Shown one piece after another: positions 52,342 through 61,875 of a stretch of DNA of 64,000 nucleotides. A model generated the notes under the pieces. The model was not told the DNA's origin and did not search any database. It was given only the letters and a program-made list of their open reading frames with translations. Every line of letters starts with the position of its first letter. Within the stretch, counting starts at the first letter, position 1. Origin of the DNA: Bacillus sp. NP157 (lineage in GTDB: Bacteria; Pseudomonadota; Gammaproteobacteria; Xanthomonadales; Rhodanobacteraceae); contig CP076546.1 in assembly GCA_018889975.1 (NCBI GenBank), forward strand, positions 496,001-560,000, in the 5' to 3' direction. Made by a program: the position numbers and the translations under genes.

Positions 52342-52734
52342 TTAAATCACGCCGATTTTGTATAGCGAAAAGATAAGCATCGCCATGAAAAGGATGCCAG
52401 GAAGGAAAAGCCAGCGAACCAGATCACGCAGCATGTCTTTTGTAGGAACGCTTTGTATCACTGCGGCGTACCGTAGAAGTAGATCCACTTTCTCTTCGTT
52501 CGGTGCGTAGGTGCGCTCACGTATTTGATGCGCAATCTTCGTGAGTTCATCATCGCTGTATCCTTCGAAGTCTCCATCGACGAAGAAGTCCGTGGAAAGC
52601 ACAAGTGACTCGGCCTTTTCTCTGTCACTGCCGGGCTTGAAATGACAGTGGCTGCACCTGGCCATGGGTGATCGCTTCTGACTTCCGCAGTCAATGCAGA
52701 TGGATCGATGCATCAGATCAATGACCCAGCTCAT
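52342..52734 (-). CDS. Zinc-ribbon protein with C-terminal membrane helix
   Basis: 130 aa. Two CxxC pairs near the N-terminus (CIDCG and CSHCH) form a zinc ribbon; a helical middle part follows, and the last 20 residues are a membrane helix. Family not recognised. The annotated ATG 52734 overlaps the OmpA-like gene by 17 bp; ATG 52713 would avoid this and start just before the ribbon. Confidence 0.65.
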   Translation of the reverse strand: MSWVIDLMHRSICIDCGSQKRSPMARCSHCHFKPGSDREKAESLVLSTDFFVDGDFEGYSDDELTKIAHQIRERTYAPNEEKVDLLLRYAAVIQSVPTKDMLRDLVRWLFLPGILFMAMLIFSLYKIGVI

Positions 52735-53194
52735 CGTCGCGAAAAACTACACGAGGAAGCGCGTATCGATTGCGACCGCGTCCGATCGCAGTGCTGTTTG
52801 AGCTGATGGGTTGCTCGTTCCCAAGACCGATAGGCGTAAGAAGACGTGTCGAAGGGACGCCGTGCTCAAGAAGCCACTGGTTAACCAGTGCCGCGCGTCT
52901 GAGTGATAATTCGAGGCATTCTTTGTTGATGCACTCCGACGAGTCGGTCTGGGCTACAACCTGGATCTTGTAGCTTGCGGGCAGCTTGTTAATCACCGCC
53001 AGATCCATGGCCAGAACTTTTTCCGAGCCTTCCGTGTCTGACAACGCTTGGGACAAAGTAGTCGACTTTGAAGGCATGCTTGATTCGAAGAACACCGGGT
53101 CGATTGTGTACTCCGTGGCGCTGGTGCGGCCAGACAAGATCAATAGCGTGATCGTAAAAACGAGCAGCAATGGTGTTCTGTGTGTCGCGTTCAC
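52718..53194 (-). CDS. OmpA-C-like periplasmic protein
   Basis: 158 aa from GTG 53194 (GGGAG 7 bp upstream), with a clean signal peptide cut near TSA. The C-terminal 90 residues resemble the OmpA peptidoglycan-binding domain: VVAQTDSSE, LELSLRRAALVNQWLLEHGV and the GRGRNRYA close. The usual Asp/Arg pair for binding DAP is partly kept. A start at 53236 would put 14 charged residues before the signal and is disfavoured. Located in the AT-richer islet, possibly co-transcribed with the zinc-ribbon gene. Confidence 0.7.
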   Translation of the reverse strand: MNATHRTPLLLVFTITLLILSGRTSATEYTIDPVFFESSMPSKSTTLSQALSDTEGSEKVLAMDLAVINKLPASYKIQVVAQTDSSECINKECLELSLRRAALVNQWLLEHGVPSTRLLTPIGLGNEQPISSNSTAIGRGRNRYALPRVVFRDDELGH

Positions 53195-53195
53195 C

Positions 53196-53300
53196 TTATT
53201 GCTCCCAGTTTCCTGCCCCAGCCATCGCCGACGCACGCGATCTCAGCTGGATCCGACCGCCAGCGAGCAGAAACATAAGCAGACAAGTGCGACGATCCAT
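53196..53300 (-). CDS. Possible small ORF upstream of OmpA-like gene
   Basis: 34-aa frame MDRRTCLLMFLLAGG..., with an AAGGGG site before the ATG, ending 2 bp before the GTG of the OmpA-like gene. The start resembles a truncated lipoprotein signal. It may be a leader peptide, a relic or chance. The rest of 53300-53491 holds no gene that I can support. Confidence 0.25.
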   Translation of the reverse strand: MDRRTCLLMFLLAGGRIQLRSRASAMAGAGNWEQ

Positions 53301-53491
53301 CTCGACCCCTTTCCCTGAGTGACCGAAGGATGCCTTCGAGGGCAGGGCGCCCACAAGTGGGGCCCGGGGAGGTCCCAACGGTGCACGCATCGCCCCAGCC
53401 ATGGGCGTTGACGAACGCACGCGCAGGAGTAGCATATCCACCAAGCCTCGCAGGACAGACCCGCGAGCCACGCCAACCGTGAGGGATTCTC

Positions 53492-54541
53492 ATGGCATTT
53501 GATTACCTGGTCTTCATCGGCCGATTCGAGCCGTTCCACGTCGGGCATGCTGCCGTCGCCCGCCACGCCCTGGCCAACGCCGGCAAGCTCATCGTCCTGG
53601 TCGGCTCGGCCGACACCCCGCGTACTATCCGCAATCCCTGGACCGTCGCCGAGCGCACGGTGATGATCCGCGCCGCGCTCAGCGACGTCGCCGACCGCCT
53701 GGTCATCCTGCCGCTACGCGACCACCTCTACAACGAGGCCCAGTGGGTGGCGACCGTGCAGCGCACCGTCGCCGACGCCGTGCGTCGCGACGGTGGGGCG
53801 GAAGACGCCAGCGTCGGCCTGATCGGCCAGCAGAAAGACGCCAGCAGCTACTACCTGCAGGAGTTCCCGCAGTGGCGCCTTCTGGACGTGGGGCATACCG
53901 AAACACTCTCGGCGACCGACTTGCGCCGTTACTTCTTCGAAGCGGCCGGCGAGCAGGGGCGTGGCGCGATGCGCATGCTCGAAGCGAACCTGCCGCCACC
54001 CGTGTTCGAAATGGTCGAGGCGTTCCGCCGTAACGGCGGTGCCTATAACGACCTGGTCAACGAATACCGCTTCATCGCCGACTACCGCGCGGGCTGGGCC
54101 AGCGCGCCGTACCCGCCCACCTTCGTCACCACGGATGCCGTGGTGGTGCACTCCGGACACGTGCTGCTGGTACGTCGCCGTTCGGAGCCGGGCAAAGGCC
54201 TGTGGGCATTGCCGGGAGGCTTCGTCGGTGGCGACGAACCGATCCTCGATGCCTGCCTGCGCGAGCTGCGCGAGGAAACCCGCCTGAAGCTGCCGGCGCC
54301 GGTCCTGCGCGGCTCGATCAAGGGCCAGCACGTGTTCGACCATCCGGAACGTTCGCTGCGCGGCCGCACCATCACGCATGCCTTCCACTTCGACTTCCCT
54401 GCGGGCCCGCTGCCACCGGTGAAGGGCGGCGACGATGCCGAAAAGGCGCGCTGGTTTCCGGTCAGCGAAGCACTGGACATGGGCCCGCGACTGTACGAAG
54501 ACCACCTGTCCATCCTCGAATTCTTCCTTGGCCGCGGTTGA
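53492..54541 (+). CDS. Bifunctional NMN adenylyltransferase/Nudix hydrolase
   Basis: 349 aa, two domains. The N-terminal nucleotidyltransferase (about 1-180) has the [10 protein letters not shown] motif and would join NMN with ATP to NAD; the C-terminal Nudix domain (about 205-345) has the full box [22 protein letters not shown] and would hydrolyse ADP-ribose or a similar compound. Fused enzymes of this type act in nicotinamide salvage. The next gene encodes the matching NMN-making enzyme, 65 bp downstream. Confidence 0.93.
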   Translation: MAFDYLVFIGRFEPFHVGHAAVARHALANAGKLIVLVGSADTPRTIRNPWTVAERTVMIRAALSDVADRLVILPLRDHLYNEAQWVATVQRTVADAVRRDGGAEDASVGLIGQQKDASSYYLQEFPQWRLLDVGHTETLSATDLRRYFFEAAGEQGRGAMRMLEANLPPPVFEMVEAFRRNGGAYNDLVNEYRFIADYRAGWASAPYPPTFVTTDAVVVHSGHVLLVRRRSEPGKGLWALPGGFVGGDEPILDACLRELREETRLKLPAPVLRGSIKGQHVFDHPERSLRGRTITHAFHFDFPAGPLPPVKGGDDAEKARWFPVSEALDMGPRLYEDHLSILEFFLGRG

Positions 54542-54606
54542 GCGCGGCACACACCGCCTGCGGACAGACCGCGGGCTTACCCCTGGGCGCGAAGGAGCTT
54601 CACGTC

Positions 54607-56031
54607 ATGCGTTATCTTGATAACCTGATCCTCAACACCGACAGCTACAAGGCGAGCCACTGGCTGCAGTACCCGCCGGGTACGGATGCCACCTTCTTCT
54701 ACGTCGAATCGCGCGGCGGCATGTACGACCGCACCGTCTTCTTTGGCTTGCAGGCGATCCTCAAGGAGTGGCTGTCACGGCCGGTGACGCATGCGGACGT
54801 GGACGAGGCCCGCGACTTCTTCGCCGCGCACGGCGAACCGTTCAACGAGGCAGGCTGGCGTCGCATCGTCGACGTCCATGGCGGTCGGATGCCGATGCGC
54901 GTCCGCGCGGTGCCGGAAGGCAGCGTGGTGCCGACCCACCAGGCGCTGGTGACGATCGAATCGACCGACCCGGAAGCCTACTGGCTGCCGAGTTACCTGG
55001 AGACCCTGCTGCTGCGCCTGTGGTATCCGGTGACCGTGGCGACGCAGAGCTGGCAGGTGAAGCGCGTGATCGCATCGTTCCTGGAAAAGACCAGCGACGA
55101 ACCGGCCGTGCAGCTGCTGTTCAAGCTGCACGACTTCGGCGCGCGTGGCGTGTCCAGTGCCGAGTCCGCCGCGCTGGGCGGCATGGCGCACCTGGTCAAC
55201 TTCCGTGGCACGGATACGGTGCAGGGCGTGCTTGCGGCGCGGGCCTATTACGGCGAGCCCATGGCCGGCTATTCGATCCCCGCCGCGGAACACAGCACGA
55301 TCACCAGCTGGGGCCGCGATCGCGAGGTCGACGCGTACCGCAACATGCTTCGCCAGTTCGCGAAGCCCGGTTCGCTGGTCGCCGTGGTCTCGGACAGCTA
55401 CGACATCTTCCATGCGATCCGTGAGCACTGGGGCAAGGCCTTGCGCGACGAGGTGATCGCCTCGGGCGCCACGCTGGTCGTGCGGCCCGATTCCGGCGAT
55501 CCGGTCGAGGTCGTGCACCAGTGCATCGCCTTGCTCGACGAGGCGTTCGGCAGCACGGTGAACGGCAAGGGTTTCAAGGTGCTCAACCATGTGCGCGTGA
55601 TCCAGGGCGACGGGGTGAACCCGCAGAGCATCCGCGCGATCCTCGAACGCATCACCGGTGCCGGCTACGCCACGGACAACATCGCCTTCGGCATGGGCGG
55701 CGCGTTGCTGCAGAAGGTGGATCGCGACACGCAGAAGTTCGCGCTGAAGTGTTCGGCGGCGCGGATCGACGGACGCTGGGTCGACGTGTTCAAGGCGCCG
55801 GTGACCGATGCGGGCAAGTTCTCGCAACGCGGCCGGCTGACCCTGACCCGGCATCGCGAGTACGGCACCTGGAAAACCGTGCCGATTCCCGAAGGCATCG
55901 CCCGCGCCGAGGACATGCCGCTCGACCACGGCTGGGAGCATGCGATGGTGACGGTGTGGGAGGACGGGGTGCTGGTGAGCGACCAGGCGTTTACGGAGGT
56001 GCGGGCGCGGAGTGAGGCGGCGATTTCATGA
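54607..56031 (+). CDS. nadV: Nicotinamide phosphoribosyltransferase
   Basis: 474-aa NAMPT-type enzyme that makes NMN from nicotinamide and PRPP. Family segments are LNTDSYKASHW at the N-terminus, FKLHDFGARGVSSAESAALGG, and VVRPDSGDPVEV plus FGMGGALLQKVDRDT in the core. Start ATG 54607 after GAAGGAG. Together with the upstream fused adenylyltransferase it forms a two-step NAD salvage route that needs no nicotinamidase. Convergent with sufE across a REP. Confidence 0.94.
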   Translation: MRYLDNLILNTDSYKASHWLQYPPGTDATFFYVESRGGMYDRTVFFGLQAILKEWLSRPVTHADVDEARDFFAAHGEPFNEAGWRRIVDVHGGRMPMRVRAVPEGSVVPTHQALVTIESTDPEAYWLPSYLETLLLRLWYPVTVATQSWQVKRVIASFLEKTSDEPAVQLLFKLHDFGARGVSSAESAALGGMAHLVNFRGTDTVQGVLAARAYYGEPMAGYSIPAAEHSTITSWGRDREVDAYRNMLRQFAKPGSLVAVVSDSYDIFHAIREHWGKALRDEVIASGATLVVRPDSGDPVEVVHQCIALLDEAFGSTVNGKGFKVLNHVRVIQGDGVNPQSIRAILERITGAGYATDNIAFGMGGALLQKVDRDTQKFALKCSAARIDGRWVDVFKAPVTDAGKFSQRGRLTLTRHREYGTWKTVPIPEGIARAEDMPLDHGWEHAMVTVWEDGVLVSDQAFTEVRARSEAAIS

Positions 56032-56067
56032 ACCCGGGGGCAGGGGTGGGGTGCCGGGTATTGGTTT

Positions 56068-56089
56068 TCGCGCGCAGGCGCGCTCCTAC
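56068..56089 (-). repeat. GTAG-type REP between nadV and sufE
   Basis: Full 22-bp REP in a convergent 69-bp gap. Confidence 0.92.
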
Positions 56090-56100
56090 ACGCGAATGTC

Positions 56101-56544
56101 TTATCCGGCCAACACCGCCGCCGCATACGCCTTGATCCGCGCCAACATCGCCGCGAGCCCGTTCGAGCGCGTCGGCGACAGATGCTTGGCCAGCCCGATC
56201 TCCTGGATATAGCTCGGCTCGGTGTCGACGATTTCCTGGGCCGAGCGATCCGAATACACCCGCAGCAACAGCGCGATCAGCCCGGAGACGATGGCCGAAT
56301 CGCTGACGGCTTCGAAGTGCAGGCGGGAGGCATCGCCCGAGGGCACCAGCCACACCATCGACTGGCAACCGCTGACGCGGTTGTCTTCGTTCTTCTGATC
56401 GTCAGGGAAGGCGGGCAACTGCTTGCCCAGGTCGATCAGGTACTGGTAACGCTCGGTCCAGTCGCTGAAGAAACCGAATTCCTCGGCGATGGCGGCCTGT
56501 GCCTCGGCGGCGGTGGCTTCCTGGGGTTCGACGTATTCGTTCAT
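56101..56544 (-). CDS. sufE: Cysteine desulfuration protein SufE
   Basis: 147-aa SufE-family sulfur acceptor; the active Cys60 lies in [10 protein letters not shown]. It takes persulfide from a cysteine desulfurase. Start codon overlaps the cysS stop (ATGA). The suf operon is not in the window. Confidence 0.93.
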   Translation of the reverse strand: MNEYVEPQEATAAEAQAAIAEEFGFFSDWTERYQYLIDLGKQLPAFPDDQKNEDNRVSGCQSMVWLVPSGDASRLHFEAVSDSAIVSGLIALLLRVYSDRSAQEIVDTEPSYIQEIGLAKHLSPTRSNGLAAMLARIKAYAAAVLAG

Positions 56545-57920
56545 GCCTTCACCACGCTCCAGCGCGTGCCCTGCGCGCCGTCTTCGATGGCGATGCCAAG
56601 CGCCTTGAGCTGGTCACGGATGGCATCGCTGCGGGCAAAATCCTTCGCTGCGCGGGCGGCGCGGCGTTCTTCCAGCAGGGACTCCACCAGCGCCGCGTCG
56701 ACCGCGTCGCCGGGGTTGCCCTGGCGGAACCATGCTTCCGGGTCTTCCTGCAGCAGGCCGAGCAGCGCACCGCCGCCGACCAGGGCCGCCTTCGCAGCGA
56801 TGCGCTCGTCGCCGGTGGCCTTGCGCGCGGCATCGGCCAGCTGCGAGATCTCCGCCAGCGCCTGCGGGGTGTTGAGGTCGTCGCACAGCGCGGCCTCCAC
56901 CGACGCGGGCACCACCGGCTCGCCGGTCGGCACGTCCGCCATGTCGCGCAGGGCACCGTACCAGCCGTCGAGCGTGCGCACGGACTGCGTCAGCGCGGCA
57001 TCGGACCAGTCCAGCGGCTGGCGGTAGTGGCCGCGCAGCAGCATCAGGCGCAAGGCTTCGCCCGGATGCTTGCCTAGCAGCTCATGCAGCTGCAGCACGT
57101 TGCCCAGCGACTTCGACATCTTCCTGCCGTCGAAGGTGAGCATGCCGTTGTGCAGCCAGTAGCGGGCGAAGGTCTTGCCGCCATGGGCGCAGACGCTTTG
57201 CGCGATCTCGTTCTCGTGGTGAGGGAAGGTCAGGTCGACGCCACCGGCATGGATGTCGATGGTGTCGCCCAGGTGGGCTTCGCTCATCGCCGAGCATTCG
57301 ATGTGCCAGCCGGGCCGGCCGCGGCCCCAGGGGCTGTCCCAGCCGGGCAGGGTATCGTCCGACGGCTTCCACAGCACGAAGTCGCCCGGGCTGCGCTTGT
57401 AGGGGGCCACCTCGACGCGGGCGCCGGCGATCAGCTCGTCCGGGTCGCGGCCGGAGAGGGCGCCGTACTCGGGGTAGGACTCCACGTGGAAGAGGACATG
57501 GCCCTCGGCCTCGTAGGCGTGCCCTGTCGCGATCAGGCGCTCGATCATGGCGATGATCTGCGGGATGTGCGCCGTGGCGTGGGGCTCGACATCCGGCGGG
57601 GCGACGCCGAGGCGGGCGATGTCCTCGCGATAGGCCTGGGCGTAGCGGTCGGTGATCTCGCTGATCGGCACCCCGGCCGCGGCGGCAGCCGTGTTGATCT
57701 TGTCGTCCACGTCGGTGATGTTCCGGGCGTAGACCAGGTTCGGGTAATGCCGGCGGATCAGCCGGGCCAGCACGTCGAACACCACCGGCGGCCGGGCGTT
57801 GCCGATATGGATGTAGTTGTAGACCGTCGGCCCGCAGACGTACATCGTGACCCGCTGCGGATCCAGCGGAGCAAAGGCTTCCGTGCGGCGGGACAGGGTG
57901 TTGTAGAGCGAAATCGTCAT
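56541..57920 (-). CDS. cysS: Cysteinyl-tRNA synthetase
   Basis: 459-aa class I synthetase. The HIGH-type motif is YIHIGNAR, the KMSKS motif is intact (GRKMSKSLG), and zinc ligands are seen in YVCGPT and HIECSAMS with HHENE. Start ATG 57920; a longer in-frame start at 58046 gives a non-conserved extension. Linked with sufE by overlap, joining two cysteine-using steps. Confidence 0.97.
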   Translation of the reverse strand: MTISLYNTLSRRTEAFAPLDPQRVTMYVCGPTVYNYIHIGNARPPVVFDVLARLIRRHYPNLVYARNITDVDDKINTAAAAAGVPISEITDRYAQAYREDIARLGVAPPDVEPHATAHIPQIIAMIERLIATGHAYEAEGHVLFHVESYPEYGALSGRDPDELIAGARVEVAPYKRSPGDFVLWKPSDDTLPGWDSPWGRGRPGWHIECSAMSEAHLGDTIDIHAGGVDLTFPHHENEIAQSVCAHGGKTFARYWLHNGMLTFDGRKMSKSLGNVLQLHELLGKHPGEALRLMLLRGHYRQPLDWSDAALTQSVRTLDGWYGALRDMADVPTGEPVVPASVEAALCDDLNTPQALAEISQLADAARKATGDERIAAKAALVGGGALLGLLQEDPEAWFRQGNPGDAVDAALVESLLEERRAARAAKDFARSDAIRDQLKALGIAIEDGAQGTRWSVVKA

Positions 57921-58123
57921 CGTGGGTCCGTGGGCGGGCCGGCGGCCGGGGCCGGCCTGAAATAGTAGCAAGGCCGGGGGATACCCGCCCACGCGCGAGC
58001 GCGGAATTGGTTGACAGGCGGCCTGCCGGGCTTTCCGTGGAGACATAAGCGTGGATTCAGCGTGATCTTGATGAAATGGCGTCCAGTAGGCGCTTTCCTG
58101 CGTCTGCCTGGAGGTTTTCCTAC

Positions 58124-58684
58124 ATGTCTCGCCTGCTTCTCCCCGCTTTGATCCTCGCGGTTTTTGCTACCGGTGTCAGTGCCCAGGATCGCTATGGGCC
58201 GCCGCCGCCCCCGCCGTCGCAGTCGGCGGGTCCGGACGACAATACTCATTTTGGCTGGGCGGACGTGCTGCGCGTCGACCCGGTCTATGGCGTGGCCCGC
58301 GTGGAAACCCCGCGGCAGGAGTGCTATGACCAGCAGGTGGTGACCCGCCAGCCAAGTAGCGGCAGCGCGGCCGGGACGATCCTGGGCGCGGTGGTCGGTG
58401 GCGTGCTGGGTAACACCGTGGGCAAGGGCGACGGCCGCAAGGCGGCGACGGTAGCTGGCGCGGTGGCCGGCGGCGTGGTCGGCAACAACGTGTCGCGTAG
58501 CGGTGGCTCGGAGTACCAGAGCACCGAGACCCGCTGCCGTGACGTGAGCTCGGTGACCGAGCAGCGTCGCATCGCCGGTTACGACGTCGAATACCGCTAT
58601 CGCGGCGAGGTCTACGTGTCGCGCCTGAACTACGATCCGGGCGAGCGTCTGCGGGTGCGCGTGAGCGTATCGCCGGCGGACTGA
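58124..58684 (+). CDS. Glycine-zipper (2TM) envelope protein
   Basis: 186-aa secreted protein with a signal peptide cut after VSA. A Pro-rich stretch (GPPPPPPS) follows. The centre has a glycine-zipper double helix ([17 protein letters not shown] and [10 protein letters not shown]), as in the SlyB/Rickettsia 17-kDa antigen group, flanked by Cys residues. The C-terminal 50 residues ([12 protein letters not shown]) are beta-rich. There is no lipobox. ATG 58124 follows GGAGG. Function likely in the outer membrane, unproven. Confidence 0.87.
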   Translation: MSRLLLPALILAVFATGVSAQDRYGPPPPPPSQSAGPDDNTHFGWADVLRVDPVYGVARVETPRQECYDQQVVTRQPSSGSAAGTILGAVVGGVLGNTVGKGDGRKAATVAGAVAGGVVGNNVSRSGGSEYQSTETRCRDVSSVTEQRRIAGYDVEYRYRGEVYVSRLNYDPGERLRVRVSVSPAD

Positions 58685-58706
58685 CCCCAGTCCCGCTGGA
58701 TACCAG

Positions 58707-58734
58707 AAAGGCCGCGAGCAATCGCGGCCTTTTT
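58707..58734 (+). terminator. Intrinsic terminator of glycine-zipper gene
   Basis: Stem AAAGGCCGCGA / TCGCGGCCTTT with a short loop, then T-run. The stem is close in sequence to the rplS terminator, and a composite repeat follows both. Confidence 0.9.
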
Positions 58735-58744
58735 CGTGCGCCGG

Positions 58745-58819
58745 CCGCGGCGCTCGGGCGTGGCCGCAGGCGCGGCGCTCGGGCGTGGTCGCAGGCGCGG
58801 CGCTCGGGCGTGGTCGCAG
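58745..58819 (+). repeat. Three tandem 25-bp arm repeats
   Basis: Three copies (58745-58769, 58770-58794, 58795-58819) of GGCGCTCGGGCGTGG-containing sequence. Copy A has two similar motifs, copy B one. Confidence 0.85.
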
Positions 58820-58823
58820 GACC

Positions 58824-58961
58824 AGCCCTCGGCGCCCACCCTCGCTGCTCAGACAGGTCCTCCGCGCTCGACAAGGTTGGCCGCAGCCGCGGCCCATGTA
58901 CTTATCGCCCTACGGGCGCTCACTTGTGCGGAACTCGCCTCGAGGGTAGGCCCCGAGGCCT
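58824..58961 (+). repeat. Type-1 unit (138 bp), copy C1
   Basis: Same length as A1 and B2. The right terminus has three changes, so the inverted termini match 18 of 21. Confidence 0.85.
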
Positions 58962-58990
58962 GTTCTTGCAGCCCGCCGCAAGCCTTGTCT

Positions 58991-59012
58991 GTAGGAGCGC
59001 GCCTGCGCGCGA
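58991..59012 (+). repeat. GTAG-type REP, forward (copy C)
   Basis: Full 22-bp REP after unit C1. Confidence 0.92.
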
Positions 59013-59131
59013 AAATCCAACGGGGCGGGGATGATGGAACCTGATTCATCGACTCGTTCGAACACGCTTTGGAATCACGTTGAAATGATGATCCCGGGCG
59101 CTGGTACCTGATGTGTTTAGGCGATCCCAAT

Positions 59132-59153
59132 TCGCGCGCAGGCGCGCTCCTAC
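59132..59153 (-). repeat. GTAG-type REP, reverse (copy C)
   Basis: Full 22-bp REP before unit C2. Confidence 0.92.
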
Positions 59154-59208
59154 AAGAGCCGCCGTTGCGTCGGGCCGTCCGACCCGGCGTGCGGGGACGT
59201 GGAAGAAG

Positions 59209-59447
59209 AGCCCTCGGCGCCTACCCTCGAGGCGAGTTCGTGGCGGCGAGGGGGCCGGGCGGAAGAAGCCCGAAGGGGGCCGGCCACGATGGCCGGCCGT
59301 TCTTGTTGAGGCAGGATGCCGAATCAAGAACCTCCGCCCGGCACCCGGTGCGCGGCCGCAGGCCAATAGATAAACGGGCTGCGGAGCAGCCCCTCCCTGT
59401 CGCACGCCAGAACGCTGTCTGAGCAGCGAGGGTAGGCACCGAGGGCT
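59209..59447 (-). repeat. Type-2 unit (239 bp), copy C2
   Basis: Inverted termini match 20 of 21 (59209-59229 and 59427-59447); the GGCCGGCC hairpin is at 59278-59298. Confidence 0.88.
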
Positions 59448-59520
59448 CTTCCTGCCGCCACGCCCGAGCGCCGCGCGGCGGTCGGCCGCAACGGCACCCC
59501 CAATCGCCCGCAGGCGCCCG

Positions 59521-61875
59521 TCAGCGTGGGGGCGCCAGTACGGTGAGGGTGATGCGGGCGAACGGCCCGTTGCTGGCCACGGCGGTGATCTGGTGGGTGC
59601 CGGGGGTGTCCAGGGCGATCTGCACGGGCGCATCGCCCGCGGTATCGGCCTGCCAGCGGCCGTCGAGCAGCCAGGCCACATGCTGCGTGGTGCCCACGGC
59701 GGTCAGGGTCGCGCGCAGTGGGCGGGTCGCGTTCGCGGGCTGGCGTAGCGTGCTCTGGTCGGCGAGGCCGGCGATGCGGATCGGGCCGACGGCGTCCAGC
59801 GAGTCGGGCGCACAGCCCGGGGCGAGCGGCGGCAGGGCGCTGGCGCTGAGATCGTCGGGCGAGAGCCAGGGCGTGGCGAGCGCCGGCCAGCGGGCGATCG
59901 TGCGTATCGTCGTCGACGCGGGCCGGCAGCTGGCGCTGAGGCGCCGGCCCTGCGCGTCGACGCGGAGCTTCACCAGGCCGCTGGCCCACGCCGTGACGCC
60001 GCGCTCGGCAAGCGTCGGCGGCACCACGCCGTCGAGCGACCAGCCGTTGACGTGGCGGCGGCAATCGGCAGGCGACGTGTTCGCGGCGAGGGCGCCGAGC
60101 GGCCAGCAGACGTCGACCGCATGCACGCTCGCGGGGCGCGCGTCGAAGTGGCCGCTGTGCGTGGCCGGCAGCATGGCGTCCAGCGCGAACAGCAGCGGCA
60201 ACGCCGTCACCGCGCCGTACTGGCCCGGCGAGGGCGTGCCGTCGGGCCGGCCGATCCATACGCCGACCGTCCAGTCATCGTTCACGCCCACCGCCCATGC
60301 ATCGCGATAGCCATAGCTGGTGCCGGTTTTCCAGGCCAGCGGACGGCGCGTGCTGGCACTGCCCTGGATCGGCGCGCCTTCGACGTCGGCGGGATTGGAG
60401 CCGAGGACGTCGCGGATGATCCATGCCGCGCCAGGCGAGAGCATCCGCCGTTCGCGCAGCGGATCGCTGGCGGTGTAGCGCACCGGCGCGGCAATCCCGT
60501 GGTTGGCGAGCGCGGTGTAGGCACCGACGAGGTCTTCCAGGCGCGCCGACGTGCCGCCGAGGATCACCGACAGGTTGGGCGTGGCGCCGTCGGGCAGGCG
60601 CAGGGCGAGGCCGCCGGCGGCGAGCCGCGCGGTGAAGCGGGTTGGCCCGACATGGTCGAGGATATCCACGGCCGGGACGTTCAACGAACGCTGCAAGGCC
60701 TCGGCGACGCTCACCGGACCGTGGAAGCGTTCGTCGAAATTGGCGGGGCGATAGCCGTCGAAATCCTCCGGGCCGTCGACCAGCAGGCTGGCCGAGCCGA
60801 CGATGCCATCGTCGAGCGCGAGCCCGTAAAGAAACGGTTTCAGCGTGGAACCGGGCGAACGCCATGCGCGCACCATGTCGACATGGCCCAGCCGCATCGG
60901 ATCGGCGAACGCGGCGGTGCCGACGTAGACGCGCGCCTCGCGGGTGACGTTGTCGACGACCAGCACGGCGGCGGAGGTGCGCGGCGGCAGCCGCGACAGG
61001 TACGACGCGACGCGTTCCTCGACGGCGCGCTGCAAGGGTGCATCGATGGTGGTGGTGATCCGCCGCTGGTCGGGGGCGGCGGCATGCAGGCGCTCGGCCA
61101 GCAGGGCGGCGTCGAGTGGCGAACGGAGCGAGCGTGCCGCCACGGCTTCCATCGCCGCATCCTTCGCGTCGGCGGCGTTCCAGACGCCGAGGTCGCGCAT
61201 GCGCTGGATCACCTTGTCGCGCGCGATGCGGGCGGCACCGGCGTGGCGGTCCGGACGCAGGCGACTCGGCGACTGCGGCAACACGGCGAGCAGCGCGGCC
61301 TCGGCCCGTGACAGGCTTGCCGCGGGTTTGCCGAGGTAAGCCCACGAGGCCGCTTCGACGCCTTCGATCGGGCCACCGAACGGTGCATGGTTGAGATAGA
61401 GGTCGAGGATCTGGGCCTTGCTGAGGTGCGCCTCCAACTGGAGCGCGCGGAAGATCTGCACGAACTTGCCACCCACGGTATGCGGGATCGGCATGATGCT
61501 GCGCGCGACCTGCATCGTGAGCGTGGAGCCACCCGACACGATCCGCCCATGCAGGGCGCCTCCCGCGGCACCGCGGATCAACGCCCACGGATTGACCCCG
61601 GGGTGCTTCCAGAACCAGCGGTCTTCGTAGGCGAGCAGGGCCTGCAGGTACAGCGGCGAAACCTGCGATGCCGAGACCTGGTATCGCCACACGCCGTCGC
61701 TGTCGGCGAACGCACGCAGGGGCGTGCCGTCGCGCGCGACGACGACGCTGCTGAGCGCACTGGGCGCGGGAAGGCGAAGGGGAAAGATCCGGTCCATCGC
61801 CACCGCGATCAACGCCACGGCGGCGACGGACAGGAGGGCGGCCCGGCCTAAGCGCCGGGCCCTTGCGTATCTCAC
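59521..61875 (-). CDS. pbpC: Penicillin-binding protein 1C
   Basis: 784-aa bifunctional class A PBP. After an N-terminal membrane helix (about 13-27) comes the GT51 glycosyltransferase domain with AYEDRWFWKHPGVN, then the transpeptidase with the SxxK Ser in SPGSTLKPF, RSLNVPAV and the KTG triad in WKTGTSYG, then the C-terminal BiPBP_C domain. GTG start overlaps the stop of the alpha-2-macroglobulin gene (GTGA). The pair with an alpha-2-macroglobulin is conserved in many Gram-negatives and is proposed to guard and repair the cell wall. Confidence 0.95.
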   Translation of the reverse strand: MRYARARRLGRAALLSVAAVALIAVAMDRIFPLRLPAPSALSSVVVARDGTPLRAFADSDGVWRYQVSASQVSPLYLQALLAYEDRWFWKHPGVNPWALIRGAAGGALHGRIVSGGSTLTMQVARSIMPIPHTVGGKFVQIFRALQLEAHLSKAQILDLYLNHAPFGGPIEGVEAASWAYLGKPAASLSRAEAALLAVLPQSPSRLRPDRHAGAARIARDKVIQRMRDLGVWNAADAKDAAMEAVAARSLRSPLDAALLAERLHAAAPDQRRITTTIDAPLQRAVEERVASYLSRLPPRTSAAVLVVDNVTREARVYVGTAAFADPMRLGHVDMVRAWRSPGSTLKPFLYGLALDDGIVGSASLLVDGPEDFDGYRPANFDERFHGPVSVAEALQRSLNVPAVDILDHVGPTRFTARLAAGGLALRLPDGATPNLSVILGGTSARLEDLVGAYTALANHGIAAPVRYTASDPLRERRMLSPGAAWIIRDVLGSNPADVEGAPIQGSASTRRPLAWKTGTSYGYRDAWAVGVNDDWTVGVWIGRPDGTPSPGQYGAVTALPLLFALDAMLPATHSGHFDARPASVHAVDVCWPLGALAANTSPADCRRHVNGWSLDGVVPPTLAERGVTAWASGLVKLRVDAQGRRLSASCRPASTTIRTIARWPALATPWLSPDDLSASALPPLAPGCAPDSLDAVGPIRIAGLADQSTLRQPANATRPLRATLTAVGTTQHVAWLLDGRWQADTAGDAPVQIALDTPGTHQITAVASNGPFARITLTVLAPPR

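Larger units (their letters stand above)
58741..59519. repeat. Composite repeat, copy C
   Basis: Gene-free stretch between the glycine-zipper terminator and pbpC. Same order as copy A: arm (here three tandem 25-bp copies), 138-bp unit, forward REP, spacer of about 119 bp similar to that of copy A, reverse REP, 239-bp unit, arm, and a worn REP (about 59504-59520) that meets the pbpC stop codon. Confidence 0.88.

Noticed and set aside
53191-53566. Frames of 90-107 codons upstream of the NAD salvage gene
   Set aside because: Three frames overlap each other, with no family features; only the 34-codon piece has a ribosome binding site and is listed with low confidence.
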